From Brachionus manjavacas (Eukaryota; Rotifera; Eurotatoria; Ploima; Brachionidae), in NCBI GenBank assembly GCA_019054805.1, contig JAHQIY010000013.1, positions 2,046,001 through 2,110,000 on the forward strand: DNA of 64,000 bases, in the 5' to 3' direction. Shown here one piece after another: positions 11,265-21,887 of the stretch. The translations under genes were made by a program, and so were the position numbers. Within the stretch, counting starts at the first letter, position 1, and the number at the start of each line of letters is the position of its first letter. The notes beneath the pieces were generated by a model. The model had not been told where the DNA came from. It saw nothing but the letters and a program-made list of their open reading frames with translations, and made no database searches.

Positions 11265-13753
11265 ATTGTTATTTGTTGATTTTTGTAATAATTGATTTTA
11301 TAATAAATTTATTTAATAATATTCCAAGTTCAGCTATTATTTTTTTCAATAAACTGACATTTTTTAGTAATAAATTGTTTAAAATTTTAAATTGAATTAT
11401 CAAAAATATTTTTATTTTAATAAGTTTTGATTTTAGAATTTTTTCAAAATAAAATAAATGTTTTTTATACTCTAGCATTTATTATTATTAATTTATACTT
11501 TTATAAAAAAAAATATTTTCCAGATAAAATTCATGAATTATTCGAGTCAAAATTAAAAAAAAAACACGCTTAGAGCTTATAAGTTTACACATTTTTTTGG
11601 GTCTCATTAAGTTCCACACAATTAAAAATCTGTCTCCACTAAACAAATTTGTGTTCATCATGATGAAAATATTCTGATTTTTTCCTTTTCTTTTTAAACT
11701 CAGAATAAATGATTTGTTTTTAATTTATTTCTTTTTAACGTAAATTGATGATGATTTCTCATTTAAATAGATTAAATACTACAAGAGGTTTTTTGTAAAC
11801 AGTAATAAAAAATAATTGACACTAACATCAGTATTTTTGTTCTAGAAAATATTATTTTTGTTTTTTAAAAATATTATACGCGAATTAATATTTAAAATCT
11901 CCCTATCTTTTAGAATAATGAATTTACCTTTTTTAACCTAAGACATGGTCAATTAACGATATTTTACCAAATTTCCCGTAAAATATGTTAAAATAGAATA
12001 CCGTATTTAAAGTAATCGATATGATACAGTGCTGCTACGATACCTTGAATTCACCATATTTTATCTAAATTATGGTAATCTAAAAAAGGGTATTTTTCGT
12101 AAAATAATGATAATTATCGTAAAATACCGATAATTATTGTAAAATTCAGCGAAAAAAAAAAATTTTTTATGAATTTTTCAAAAAGGAAAAATAAAATTTG
12201 ATTGAATTTTGTGACAAAAATTGACATCAATTTCGGTAAATTTTTGTAAAAAAAAGGTAAAAAATGGTAAAAATTCAACAAAAAAGAAAAAAATGGATTT
12301 TTTTATTATTTCATTAAATTTTTTTTTAAAAAAATTATGAAAATTAATATTTAAACATTATTTACAAAATAAATTTTATTTTCTAGCTTTTTTTGCTTTA
12401 AGCTGCCTTGTCCCAAGCTTCTTTGAAATGTGGATCCTATTGGAATAAATTTTACAAGCTCAGCTTTTTAAAAAAATTTAATTCTCTATAAGATTAATTT
12501 TTTTTTAGTTTAAAAGCACAAAAAAATTAATTTTTGTTTAAAGAAATGGACTGAATAAAAAATGGCTTAGTCACTTCTTCAGAGCTATCTTTTAAAATAA
12601 AGAAAAGATTCAGAATTACTTCAAGTAGTTGTGTAATCCGAAAATATAGATATAAACTAGCTAATTTATTTTCATTTAGAAATATTTTTTATTTTAAAAG
12701 TTATTAAGTTCAGAATTATGCCATCAGGAAGAGCGCACTTTCTACGGTCTTATTATTTCTTATGATATTAAATGTTTCTTTGGATAATTCAGGTATTTAT
12801 TCTTTCAATAGAGTCAATAAGCCATCAACCAAATCTAATAAAACGATTATCTTTTATATAAATTATCTTTTAATAAAAAATTTAAACAAAAGAAAAAATA
12901 ATTTTTCGTGAAAAATTAATTAATTTTCTTACCAGGCAAAAAATGGCATCAATCTAATAACATTTAGTTTTTAGATCGGATTAAGTTCTGACCGTACTCG
13001 TACCTTAGATATAGCATTTGAGAGGTGAATTTTTTTCTTGACCATTTATCAGTAACATTAAGCTTTTAAAATTGGTTGGAGTATTTTTTAGAAATTCATT
13101 TCTTATTTGTAAATAAAATTTGAAATATTAAAAGTATTTTTTTTAATTTTTTTTGGCCAAATATAACAAAAATTAAGGTAAATTTTGATCAAAAAAGTAA
13201 ATAGAATTTCAGTTTTTTTTTATTTATCAAGTTTTTTTGTTTTTTTTTATAAATTTTCCCAAAAACTAAATTTTTTTTTTTGATGTTAAATACCTAATGT
13301 CTTTTATTTTTAACTACTAAGCAATTACTGATGCAGAGCCATTAAATTTATTGAAAGATAGTTTTTAAAAAATAAAAAAATAATATTTAGACTAAATTTA
13401 CTGCCATAGTTTTTAAGAGATTCACCATAAAGGGTTATTTCATTTGTATTACTTCTAATTTTAGTCTTATATTTGTTCCTGTGCTCCCATATTTAATAGA
13501 ACTACTCGGTCAGTAAGAGCTTTTACTAAAAATTAATAAATTTTAAATAAATTTAGATTCTCATTGCAGGAACCATCAAATAATTCAAAACTCGATTAAA
13601 ATCAAAAAATATACTCTTCAGTATTTCTTAGATTTTTCAGTATTAAAAAAAAAATTTATTTGAAATAAATAAAATCAAATTGTTTTATTTAAGTTTGTAC
13701 TTTTAATGAACATTAATCTTGGCTTATTTAAAAACAACAATTTTCATATAATT
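11265..13753. other. long AT-rich intergenic region with possible fragments
   Basis: About 2.5 kb between convergent genes. From 11930 to 12280 there are many imperfect copies of words such as gtaaaata, taccgtaa and gataattatcgtaaaata, a diffuse low-complexity cluster. Between 12398 and 12960 the minus strand has several short, relatively GC-rich coding-like pieces with plausible splice sites (see the entry at 12398-12436), but no continuous model could be built. The rest holds nothing recognisable. Confidence 0.4.
12398..12436 (-). CDS. possible orphan terminal exon of a small gene
   Basis: Minus strand: the acceptor aatag is followed by 12 codons reading DPHFKEAWDKAA, then TAA at 12400-12398. 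Further upstream on the same strand are other coding-like pieces, near 12575-12600 (DSSEEVTKPFF), near 12715-12750 (RRKCALPDGIILN) and near 12940-12955 (MPFFA followed by a good gtaaga donor). They may be parts of one small gene, but I could not join them in phase. The product is not recognised. Confidence 0.25.
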   Translation of the reverse strand, partial: DPHFKEAWDKAA

Positions 13754-14179
13754 TTATAATCCATATCTCAATTTGCAGTCCTTTAAAGCATCATTGAAGC
13801 CTTGACACAACGAAATATCGGATGACTGCTGAGTACATTCCAAAAACGACTGGATTTGCTGAAAGCAAGGGTTTTGATTTTGCTGACCTGAAGCTTGTTG
13901 AACTGGTTGCATTGGTTGCATTGGTTGTTGTTGCTGTTGCTGTGGCTGACTTGAACCACCGCTGAAAGCTCCAGTTAAAGCAGCGCCCATTGTATGACCA
14001 ACAGCACTTCCGACTGCTACACCACCAGCTGTGGCAGCCATTTGAGCGAATAATCCTGGTTGTTTTTGGGCTGGTTGGGCATAAACTGCTTGTGGTGGAT
14101 GAGCTGCAGGAGCTGCTTGTGGCAAATTACGACTCGGGGCCGGGGAACTTCTAGCTGATGCAGATGATCGTCTTGGCAT
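13754..14179 (-). CDS. CHCHD2: CHCHD2/CHCHD10-type twin CX9C mitochondrial protein
   Basis: Single-exon ORF of 141 aa, about the usual family length. The N-terminus is Arg/Ser/Ala/Pro-rich (MPRRSSASARSSPAPSRN), fitting a mitochondrial targeting segment. A Gly/Ala-rich hydrophobic helix follows at about residues 48-72 (AATAGGVAVGSAVGHTMG), then a Gln/Met/Pro linker with short QPM repeats. The C-terminal CHCH domain has two CX9C pairs: C-FQQIQSFLE-C and C-QGFNDALKD-C. In animals these proteins reside in the intermembrane space, support MICOS and respiration, and CHCHD2 also acts in the nucleus on COX4I2. CHCHD2 and CHCHD10 cannot be separated from sequence alone; most invertebrates have a single ancestor of both. 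Confidence 0.93.
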   Translation of the reverse strand: MPRRSSASARSSPAPSRNLPQAAPAAHPPQAVYAQPAQKQPGLFAQMAATAGGVAVGSAVGHTMGAALTGAFSGGSSQPQQQQQQPMQPMQPVQQASGQQNQNPCFQQIQSFLECTQQSSDISLCQGFNDALKDCKLRYGL

Positions 14180-14774
14180 TTTTTATCAAATAATCTTTTG
14201 TCTAGTTTCTGAAAATAATTCAAAATTGTTTTATTTATATTAAAATAAAATAAAGTAAAAGAAAAATCTAGATAATTGCATAATCGTAATAATGCAATAT
14301 TTCATCATATACCATTTTAAAAAAAATAATTAAAATCTAGCAATTATATTCGAAAAAAATAAATAAAAACCTAAAAATGTTATATTAAAAAATTGATTTA
14401 AAAACTACTTAGACCATTTAGGAAATTGATTTTTCATACGCGATTAAAAAATTTTAAATATCTAATATTGCTAAATATTTATATGCTTTAGAAAACTAAT
14501 GCATTTGAATTAAAGTATGCAAAAATGCAAAAAAAATAATAGTTTATTTTAAATATTTTGTTAAGTTTTTATTGAGTTAGTGCGAGTTTTAATTTACGAA
14601 ATTATAAATTTTGTAATTATCTTTTTTTCTTTTTTTTTTTATTTTGTTAATTTAAATTTAAAAAAAGTAAATTTTTAAATAATCAAAATATAAATATTTT
14701 TTAAGTTTTTAAATCTCATTAATCATAAAATTCTTTTATCTTTATTTTTATTTTCTATTTTATTCTTTTTATTC

Positions 14775-14825
14775 TGATTTTTAACGAGCTTTAGCTCGAT
14801 ACACATAAACAAATAAATAAAAATA
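14775..14825 (+). repeat. LINE 3'-tail hairpin, copy 1
   Basis: Reads gagctttagctcgatacaca followed by aaacaaataaataaaaataa. The inverted pair GAGCT...AGCTC forms a short stem, and the simple A-rich tail follows, as in the copies at 22705-22976, 23210-23283 and 24117-24318. No coding part precedes it, so it is a heavily 5'-truncated insertion. Confidence 0.5.
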
Positions 14826-15544
14826 AATGATGAAAAAAATATGCTTTTTTCTTTCCAAATACCATCTAAACTTTAAAGTCTGTGACTCGGACTTTTTTAT
14901 ATATTAAGGTAATTGAAAAAAAAAGGAGCGAAACACTATCTTAAAAATAAAGCAATCAGTTTACTGAAGAAAAAAATTTAAATTATTTAGAAGATTATTT
15001 TAAAAAAAATTTTACAAACTAGATACAAATACATAACAAAATGGCTCAATTTCTGCATACTATCGTTTATAATAAAATGGGAACTCTAGTGTAAATTTTA
15101 AAAAAGGGTAAATGGTATTAATTAGTTTACAAATCTAGAATCGAAACCTTGTTTAAATGTATTCTTTACACGTCAGGTAATTAAGGGACAAAATTGCCAA
15201 GTCTTGTTCTGAAATATTTTTAGATCATTCAATTTGTAATAGAATAATAAAATTTAATAATTTTTATTTTTAAAGAATGAGAATTTTTAATTTAGAAGTT
15301 TCAGGGGATGTCTATGTTTTATTTAAACAATCATTGAAAAATTTGGAAACTAGAATTGGTGGCCCTACTTTAATTCGTGAACTGACACTTTCGTAAGCTT
15401 CAGTTGACCTGTAAAAATTTTTGTATTCTTAACTTCACCTGGAAAAAATTGGAAAAAAAAAATTTCGTTATTTCTTAATTAAAATGTAATACAAAAATAC
15501 CATTTATTTTTTTAATGGGCTTTACTTTTATGTAATTTTAGATC

Positions 15545-15636
15545 TCATGCTCCTTTATATTTCTTGATAACTCCATCTTCATGGCAAATATCACACTGAA
15601 GATCACATTCACGACTTGCGATAATCGCGTCACTTG
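15545..15636 (-). CDS. possible orphan terminal exon with Cys/His cluster
   Basis: On the minus strand the acceptor tatacag is followed by 92 nt that stay open and read SDAIIASRECDLQCDICHED and then GVIKKYKGA before TGA at 15547-15545. The C-x3-C-x2-C-H cluster could bind metal. No partner exon was found upstream. It may belong to a gene with long introns or to a decayed copy. The product is not recognised. Confidence 0.28.
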
Positions 15637-16850
15637 CTGTATAATATATTAATATGTTTTTAATATGTTAAAACAATCATTTTGATCAAAATTGGACATT
15701 TTTTTATTTAACAAAAATTAATTGAAACTGATTAGTTCACGAAAAATCGTCTTTTATTTTAGTGATTGATATCAGCTGACTATTTTATAAATTAAAAAGG
15801 CAAATAATATTTTGACTGCACTTTTTTAATAAAAACTCATCTAAATTAGAAGCGGATGCAGTCAGTCGAGGTCCGGGGGAGAGTCCTGGTTAAGGGTTTC
15901 GAGTAAGCAGAAGGTAAGGGTCTTTTTAATAAATTAATCTGAACTTTAATTTAGGGGATAATTTTTATTAGAATTAAAAAAAAATTTAAATTAGACGTGG
16001 GTCTTAAAAAAATATAAAACTAAGTACTTTCTGGATTTTTATAGATTTTTATTTCATTATTTTTTTGATTTCATTATGAATCTAAAACTTTATATAATTT
16101 TTTTTTTTTTTTATTAAATTATGTTTATTTGCTTTCTTTTATTATTCGAGATTTTGGTTTGTATTTTTTAATCGTTTTTTTGATTAGCTTAAATTTTTAT
16201 ATATAAAAGAGCTGGAGGTCCACGACTGACCGCCCAAGCCCCTAATCGCCTTAGTTGCGGCTTTTTTTTGCAAATAAAATAAATAAATTATTTTTTTGAA
16301 TCAGTTGTAAAACACTCAAAATATTTAAAATTGATGTGAAGTTTTGTATGGAGCAAATTAGTTAAGTTAATTAATAAAAACAAATATTTTTTTTAATTTA
16401 ATTTTATTTCTCTTTTAATTCAATATGAAATATAAAAGAAAAATTTATTTAAAGTATGGTAAAGTTTAGCATAAAGTTTTACAACTATTCTTGATGACAT
16501 CTTCTACAAGTCGAAGTTCACCACTAAGTGTTTATATATATTTTTTTATTCTTAAGAAATTTCCAGACTTTTAAATGCACATTTATGAATAGCACTTGTT
16601 TTTAGTTTTATATACCTTCTTTACTGAATTTGATTTTTCATGATTACTAATAAATTATAATAAAATTTTTTAATAATAACCAACATCTTGATATGAAGTT
16701 CAATTTTTTTACTTTCATCATCTTGAGACTAACATTCGACACCACTCATTATTCTGCAGGAATGCATTTGAATCAAATTATGGCAAAATAATTTTTTTAA
16801 ATTTAAGTATTAAAATGAAGTTTCATTTATCATATTTTTAATTAAAAAAA

Positions 16851-17372
16851 ATGGATAAAGAGTGTGTCGAAACGTTGGAACAACATCTGGATTTGTTGAT
16901 TGACACTTCACGTCAACTAGGTATAATGGCAGCTGATTTTCAAGAGCAATCGCAAAGATCATTTAATCAAAAATTTATCATTTTGGGCAACTGCCTGCGA
17001 AATTTACACGAAATGAAGGACAATTTTGCCGACGTAAAAGTGCCCGTCAGTGTTTTCAAGTAAGAATGCATAACATCTATAAGAACAAAAATCAAATAAA
17101 ATTTATCAAGTTATATAGATGAAGGAAAAAATCCTTTATTGTATACCAAAGATTGCCTAATGAAGACATTGAAAAAGAATGAAGAAATAAAGGGGAAAAT
17201 AGTCACGTTGAAAACTTTTCGCGATCTGCTATTAGAAGAACTTAACAAAAATTTTCCCGAGGATTATGATGCTTACGTTAGAATTCGGCAAGCTGAAGCT
17301 GAAGAGGCAGCCATGGCTGCTCAATCAATGCAAGCTGATGAATTCAATCAAACTGAGATGAAAAAAGAATAA
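16851..17372 (+). CDS. MED10: Mediator complex subunit 10
   Basis: Two exons, 16851-17059 and 17111-17372, joined in phase over a 51-bp GT-AG intron, give 156 aa (human MED10 is 135). Family landmarks are the N-terminal LEQHLDLLIDTSRQLGIMAA, a central NCLRNLHEMKDNFADVKVPV and the post-intron YIDEGKNPLLYTKDCL. The block KTLKKNEEIKGK and the FPEDYDAYVRIRQ ending follow. MED10 belongs to the middle module of Mediator in the nucleus and links activators to RNA polymerase II. The extra C-terminal tail is acidic and Ala/Gln-rich. It lies 150 bp upstream of ANKRD39 on the same strand. Confidence 0.95.
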
Positions 17373-17522
17373 ATAAAAAAGATTATTTAATTTGTATATA
17401 TATATATATTTTTTTTTTCAAATTAGATTTTAAATATTTATATAAAGAATTGAAAATTTGCTTTTTAAAAAGTAGATTTTTTCAAGTTAAAATTCACAAA
17501 ATTTAAAATAAAATATTTAGAA
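17373..17522. other. short spacer with (TA)n and AATAAA
   Basis: Holds a short TA run (17394-17409) and runs of T and A. It must carry both the MED10 3' end and the ANKRD39 promoter, an unusually tight spacing for this window. Confidence 0.4.
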
Positions 17523-18080
17523 ATGTCTAAGAATTTAAATTGTCACAATTGTGCTCACACTTCACAATTTGGTTGTGAGCAAAATTTAGAAGAAATCGAT
17601 TTTGAACGAAGCATTTATAATGCCTGTGTTGTTGGCGATTTTGAACGAGTTAAAAAATTAATAATTCAAGACAAAGAATTAGTTAATTGCCAAGATAAAA
17701 ATGGTTATTCAGCGCTACACTATGCAGCTAGAAATAATTTCATCCATATTTGTAGATACTTGCTTGAAAATGGAGCAAATGTCCACCTTAAGACAAAAAG
17801 TTGTCAATCAACAGCATTGCATAGAGCATGCTTTATCGGAAATTTTGAAATAGTTCAGCTTTTGTTAAATTATCACTCTAACATTTTTGAAAAAGACTGC
17901 GATTCCAAGACTCCTTTTCAAAAAGCTCTCGATCAATTGATAATTAAAAACGAGCCAAATTTTGAAAAGATTCTAAAATTATTAATCGAAAAAGATCAGA
18001 GGATAATTGATGAAAAAGATAAATTTAATAAATCTGTCATTGAATTATACCCTAAAGTCAGAGCTTGGATTGAAAAATAA
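17523..18080 (+). CDS. ANKRD39: ankyrin repeat protein ANKRD39
   Basis: Single-exon ORF of 185 aa (human ANKRD39 is 183). The N-terminus has a Cys/His cluster (NCHNCAHTSQFGCEQ) followed by LEEIDFERSIYNA, closely resembling the family's LEEMDFERGIW. Three to four ankyrin repeats follow: GDFERVKKLI, NGYSALHYAARNNF, STALHRACFIGNFEIVQLLL and a degenerate fourth repeat. The molecular role of ANKRD39 is poorly known. Ankyrin repeats suggest protein binding. No signal peptide or membrane segment is seen. Confidence 0.88.
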   Translation: MSKNLNCHNCAHTSQFGCEQNLEEIDFERSIYNACVVGDFERVKKLIIQDKELVNCQDKNGYSALHYAARNNFIHICRYLLENGANVHLKTKSCQSTALHRACFIGNFEIVQLLLNYHSNIFEKDCDSKTPFQKALDQLIIKNEPNFEKILKLLIEKDQRIIDEKDKFNKSVIELYPKVRAWIEK

Positions 18081-18489
18081 ATCCCTAAAAAAATTTACTC
18101 TGAATATAATTTTAATTTAGCATTATTAGAATATATGATATTTTAATTGATTAGTTTGTAATAAATCCTTAATTATCTATTTGAAAAGCTTAAATCCAAT
18201 GTTAAAATGCGGGAAATTATTTTTGGCAAATTGAAGTTCTTAATCAGATCAAAATTTTTAATTTTAGAGAAATAAAAAAGTTGTTTTATTTCAATTTTTT
18301 GATAATAAATAGCTCAACTTTATTAAACGTGATTTGTTAAATCTTTAAAAATAATAAGAATTTTTATCAAAAGTAAAAATAATATCTGAATCAATATTTT
18401 TAAATTTTCCAATACAAAATTTAACTTTTCTACACTTAAGCATATTTTTATTAATTAATATTAAAATATTATTTAAGGCCATAATTCGG
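18081..18489. other. AT-rich intergenic stretch
   Basis: No ORF, repeat or RNA gene recognised. It probably contains the ANKRD39 3' UTR. Confidence 0.4.
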
Positions 18490-19260
18490 ACTACTTAATG
18501 TGGATTTTAAATTTTTCCTTAATATTAGGAAACGACAGGTTTTATCCTGTAGAGCAAGACAAGGGTCTCACAAATATTATTTCTTTTTTGACTTGAAAAA
18601 AAAGTCAATTTCCTTTTTAAAACTGTTTTTGCCAGTCGGCAATCGTTTCCAATTGTCTACTGCTCAATTCTACAAAAGTGTTCTCTTTGACTGATCTTTG
18701 ATAATTTTTTTATTAACTTGTGGTTTCCTCCCTGTATATCTCTAGATGGGCCTTCAACAGATGGTGAATTAGTTAGCTTGTTCGGGTTGCACCAGTCAAT
18801 AATGCTCAACCCTTTCGAAAATTTAAAGTACTCGATTAAGTCTGCTCTCTCTTCTCTCTTTGAGAGTCGACAGGTCCAAAATTTCTTTAATTTTTTATTT
18901 GAAAGTTATTTTATGCTCTTAACAAGCTTTGTAGCTCTAATCTGTCCTTTTTCTAGTATATTTATCTCTTTTTAGGTATGAGGGCACCAAGCTGCAATTG
19001 CATATTCTTACAAATGTGGTTTTACAAATGCAGCGTCGCTTTTTGGCCCCATTTTAGGGATTGAACAAAGAACAAAGCCCAAATCACGTTCTTTATTAGT
19101 ACTCTCTAATGGCTTACCATTCATTATTATATTAATATTTAATGTTTTCTATTGATAAACAAAGCCTTGCACTTATTCTCATTAAAATCCATCAACCATA
19201 CATTCTACCAGTCTGTTCACATCAAGTTGGAAACTGGTTAGGGTCGAAATAAATTACGAT
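18490..19260 (-). mobile_element. decayed LINE reverse-transcriptase 3' half
   Basis: On the minus strand, with frameshifts and stops, recognisable LINE pieces appear in order. These are NENKCKALFINRKH (19140-19190), a KERDLGFVLCS block (about 19050-19090) and FVKPHL, stop, EYAIAAWCPHT (about 18980-19010). A C-terminal stretch reads AVDNWKRLPTGKNSFKKEID near 18600-18670. The order matches the end of jockey/CR1-type RTs (RDLG..., YVRPHLEYA..W, WN.LP). An internal deletion joins the RDLG and PHL blocks closely. It is a dead fragment. Confidence 0.75.
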
Positions 19261-20067
19261 TAAAAAACAATAAACATTTTATGTTTGATTAGAAAAAAAA
19301 TTTGAAAAATTTTTTTAATCATTTTTATTTAGATCTAAATCTAAATTTATTTTTGATCTTGTATTTATTATCATGAACCTCAAGTTGCTTCCTTATCATC
19401 AGATATAAGAATTAATTAATTTTTTTAAATCAATAATTAATCAAAAGATTTATCAAAAAAATTGATGCACTACAAGCTAAGACATGCAAATTAAAGCATC
19501 AAATTAAAATTTTTTTAGCATGGGTGAGATGTACTTTGATGCATTGTCCAAAATCTGGTAGTTTAGCTTATGGTGCAGCATAATTGAATGAGGGGAATAC
19601 GGTATTTAAATTGATTCTAAGGCCAATTTATTTTCTTAATTTTGATAAAATAAAACATTAGGCTTTAGATAGTTTGAATAAAATTTGAATAAATTTCTAA
19701 TAAAATTTTTAAATTTTTGATTAAATATTAAAAAAATATTGAAAAAAATTAGGATTTTGCAAGAAGAAATAATTTTAATTTTTTTTTGATGAATTAAAAT
19801 CGCTTTTAAAAGCATTTGTTCAGATGATTTATAATCTTAAAAAGGAATGGCCAATATTCACCAAATTGTAAACTTAGTTTTAAAAAAATTAAATATAAAA
19901 AATGGCATTTATTTTATTTATTTAAAAAAAATATATTTTTTTCAATTATCACTGTAATATGCAAATTGAAAAATAAAAGTCCCAATAAGGTCCCGAAAAG
20001 TTCAAGTAAATCTTAATTTGGATAAACTTTTTCTGATTTTTTTTTTTACCTTAAAGACGAATCGAAC
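19261..20067. other. AT-rich intergenic stretch
   Basis: No coding sequence seen. The segment 19460-19600 is slightly richer in G+C but has no readable product. It contains the presumed promoter of the ORF at 20068. Confidence 0.35.
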
Positions 20068-20958
20068 ATGTATCTAAGAAACATTGCAGAAAGTGTAAAA
20101 TTTATTAATGAATCTCGTGACCCAAGACTATCAAAATATAAAAATGTCAATCACGATTCTCAATTTTTGCCAAATAATGAATCTGAAAAAGAAAATATTC
20201 CAACTAATGCTCAAAATAAAACCCAATCGAGACATTCTTCTGATTCGTGTAAAAATAAGACAAAAAAAGATGGAAAAAGAAACGAAAACAGAAAAAAGGC
20301 CACTTTCTCAAAAATTCCTGATAAAAATAAATCGAATAATTATGAAAATTCCCGCAATTTAGCTACAGCTCAATCACAATCAGTAAGAAAAATTTCCAAC
20401 ACCTCGAATGCTGAAAACCGAGACAGTGAAAAATCTTGTCCGCAAATAAATAAACGAAAAAATTCTGTCAGCTTAATTCCTGAAGAATTGAACAAATCTA
20501 TGGAAGATGAGATTAATGGGTCAAATTCAAAAAAACAAAAAATGTCGCACGATTCGGACATAGAAGAGATTGATGATTTAATTATTATTGAAAATACTAA
20601 TTTAAAAAGAGAAGTTTCGCAAGACTTGAGAAAAGATTCATTTCCTAGTTCACGCGAATTCCAAATAGGATGTCAAGCGGTCAATCCAACAGCTGTTGTT
20701 CATCCTCAATTGCCAATTCGTCCAGTTGAATTTCTTCACCAACCTTATCAGTTCAACTTAAATCAAATAAGTCAGATGAATCCTTGTTCAAATTATTTAT
20801 TCAATCCATTTTTTTTTCAAGAACAAATGCATCCTTTAATAAATGGAAGAATTTTAGCATTTAATCTTTTAAATTCTGGTGATTCTTTTGTCAGAAATCA
20901 ACCTTGTATTTTACCTTATCCCACTTTTGAGTTTTCAAATATTTTTTTTTTCAGATGA
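20068..20958 (+). CDS. hypothetical low-complexity, Asn/Lys/Ser-rich protein
   Basis: Open frame of 296 aa, the longest in this transposon-rich block. It opens MYLRNIAESVKFINESRDPR. Residues 30-150 are polar and probably disordered, rich in Asn, Lys and Ser, with basic clusters that could be nuclear localisation signals (KNKTKKDGKRNENRKK, NKRKNSV, SKKQKM). A short acidic stretch (DSDIEEIDDLIIIENT) looks like a SUMO-interacting motif. The C-terminal third is Pro/Gln/Phe-rich (VHPQLPIRPVEFLHQPYQF). The DPRL word occurs in several nuclear RNA-binding proteins, but that is weak evidence. No known domain is visible. It could be a real nuclear protein, part of a spliced gene, or a transposon accessory ORF. 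Confidence 0.5.
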   Translation: MYLRNIAESVKFINESRDPRLSKYKNVNHDSQFLPNNESEKENIPTNAQNKTQSRHSSDSCKNKTKKDGKRNENRKKATFSKIPDKNKSNNYENSRNLATAQSQSVRKISNTSNAENRDSEKSCPQINKRKNSVSLIPEELNKSMEDEINGSNSKKQKMSHDSDIEEIDDLIIIENTNLKREVSQDLRKDSFPSSREFQIGCQAVNPTAVVHPQLPIRPVEFLHQPYQFNLNQISQMNPCSNYLFNPFFFQEQMHPLINGRILAFNLLNSGDSFVRNQPCILPYPTFEFSNIFFFR

Positions 20959-21368
20959 ATTTTTTTTAAAAATAGTAAATATTTTATTTTATTTTGATTC
21001 AATTAAATCGGTTTTAGATTAATTCGTTTTTTTTAGTAAAAAAGCTCTTGAAAATATTTTAATTTTATTTATTAATTTAAATAATTGTCAATTAAAAAAA
21101 TTTAAAAAAAAATCAAATTTTTTTTTATCAATTATTATCAATATCATTTTTAAGGAAAATAATTATTGTAGAAGCAATTTTTATATTTTCGAGGAGCAGA
21201 TTTATTATTATTTTTTAGCAAAAAAAAGAAGCAATTATTATATCAATTAGGAGCAAAAATATTTTTATTAATAGAAAAAAAAATAAAAAAAAAACAAATA
21301 TAATATAAAAAGGCAAATTCCAATTATTCAATTAACTAATTTAGTTTATTGTTTTATTTTTTGATTTC
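20959..21368. other. AT-rich spacer
   Basis: Convergent 3' ends of the hypothetical ORF and the SWIM ORF. Nothing else recognisable. Confidence 0.4.
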
Positions 21369-21887
21369 TCACTTTCTTTTTGAACCGAAACTGTTTTTTT
21401 TGGACGACCTCGTCCTCTTTTTTTGCGACGCATTAGTATTAGAAGTCGATTGAGTAACTACAAATTCGCTAGCAACTGACTCAATTGTGTTAACTACGGT
21501 CGTTTCAACATCAGTTGAAGTTGTTGGAATTGAAAAAAGCTCTTCAATAAAAGGTCCGATTGAGTTTCTTTGAAATGCTGGTAATGCTTTTTTACGACGA
21601 CCTCTTGAGGCATTTTTTTCGATTCTTAAATCGATAGTTGGGAAAGTTAGCAACTCCAAATTGTACGCGATACCAATGACATGCTTACAAACGAATTTCT
21701 TTTTCCAAAATTGACAAGAACATTTGCTTAACTGCCAACACTCTTTGTTGATTTCTACTATTTTTTGTGAGTTACTCCATTTTATAAATTCATCGAAGGA
21801 ATTCCAACTGTTCGTATTTAAATAAAAACGACAACTTTCTTTCGTAGCTTCTACGTCACTTTTCTCAGATGACACCATGCATGTCAC
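21369..21887 (-). CDS. SWIM zinc-finger protein, MULE transposase C-terminal piece
   Basis: Open frame of up to 172 aa on the minus strand. It starts at GTG in the computed frame; the first ATG is three codons in. The core is a SWIM zinc finger, CSCQFWKKKFVCKHVIGIAY (CxCx8CxH spacing), preceded by a Trp-rich lead (NTNSWNSFDEFIKWSNSQ) and followed by RIEKNASRGRRKKALPAFQ. The tail carries basic Lys/Arg clusters. SWIM fingers sit at the C-terminal end of MULE-type transposases and many derived animal proteins. The MULE catalytic domain is not present upstream, so this is either a truncated transposase or a small derived gene. A decayed relative lies at 24350-24640. Confidence 0.6.
   Translation of the reverse strand: MTCMVSSEKSDVEATKESCRFYLNTNSWNSFDEFIKWSNSQKIVEINKECWQLSKCSCQFWKKKFVCKHVIGIAYNLELLTFPTIDLRIEKNASRGRRKKALPAFQRNSIGPFIEELFSIPTTSTDVETTVVNTIESVASEFVVTQSTSNTNASQKKRTRSSKKNSFGSKRK

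Larger units (their letters stand above)
14180..16850. other. gene-poor region with LINE tail and small fragments
   Basis: About 2.7 kb between divergent genes CHCHD2/10 and MED10. It contains a LINE 3'-tail hairpin at 14775-14825, an isolated terminal-exon-like stretch at 15545-15636 (minus) and two GC-richer islands (15850-15915 and 16205-16270). The two islands share an inverted word (gcagtcagtcgaggtcc against ggaggtccacgactgaccgc), so the 390 bp between them could be a small element with imperfect inverted ends. The remainder is plain AT-rich DNA. Confidence 0.4.
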
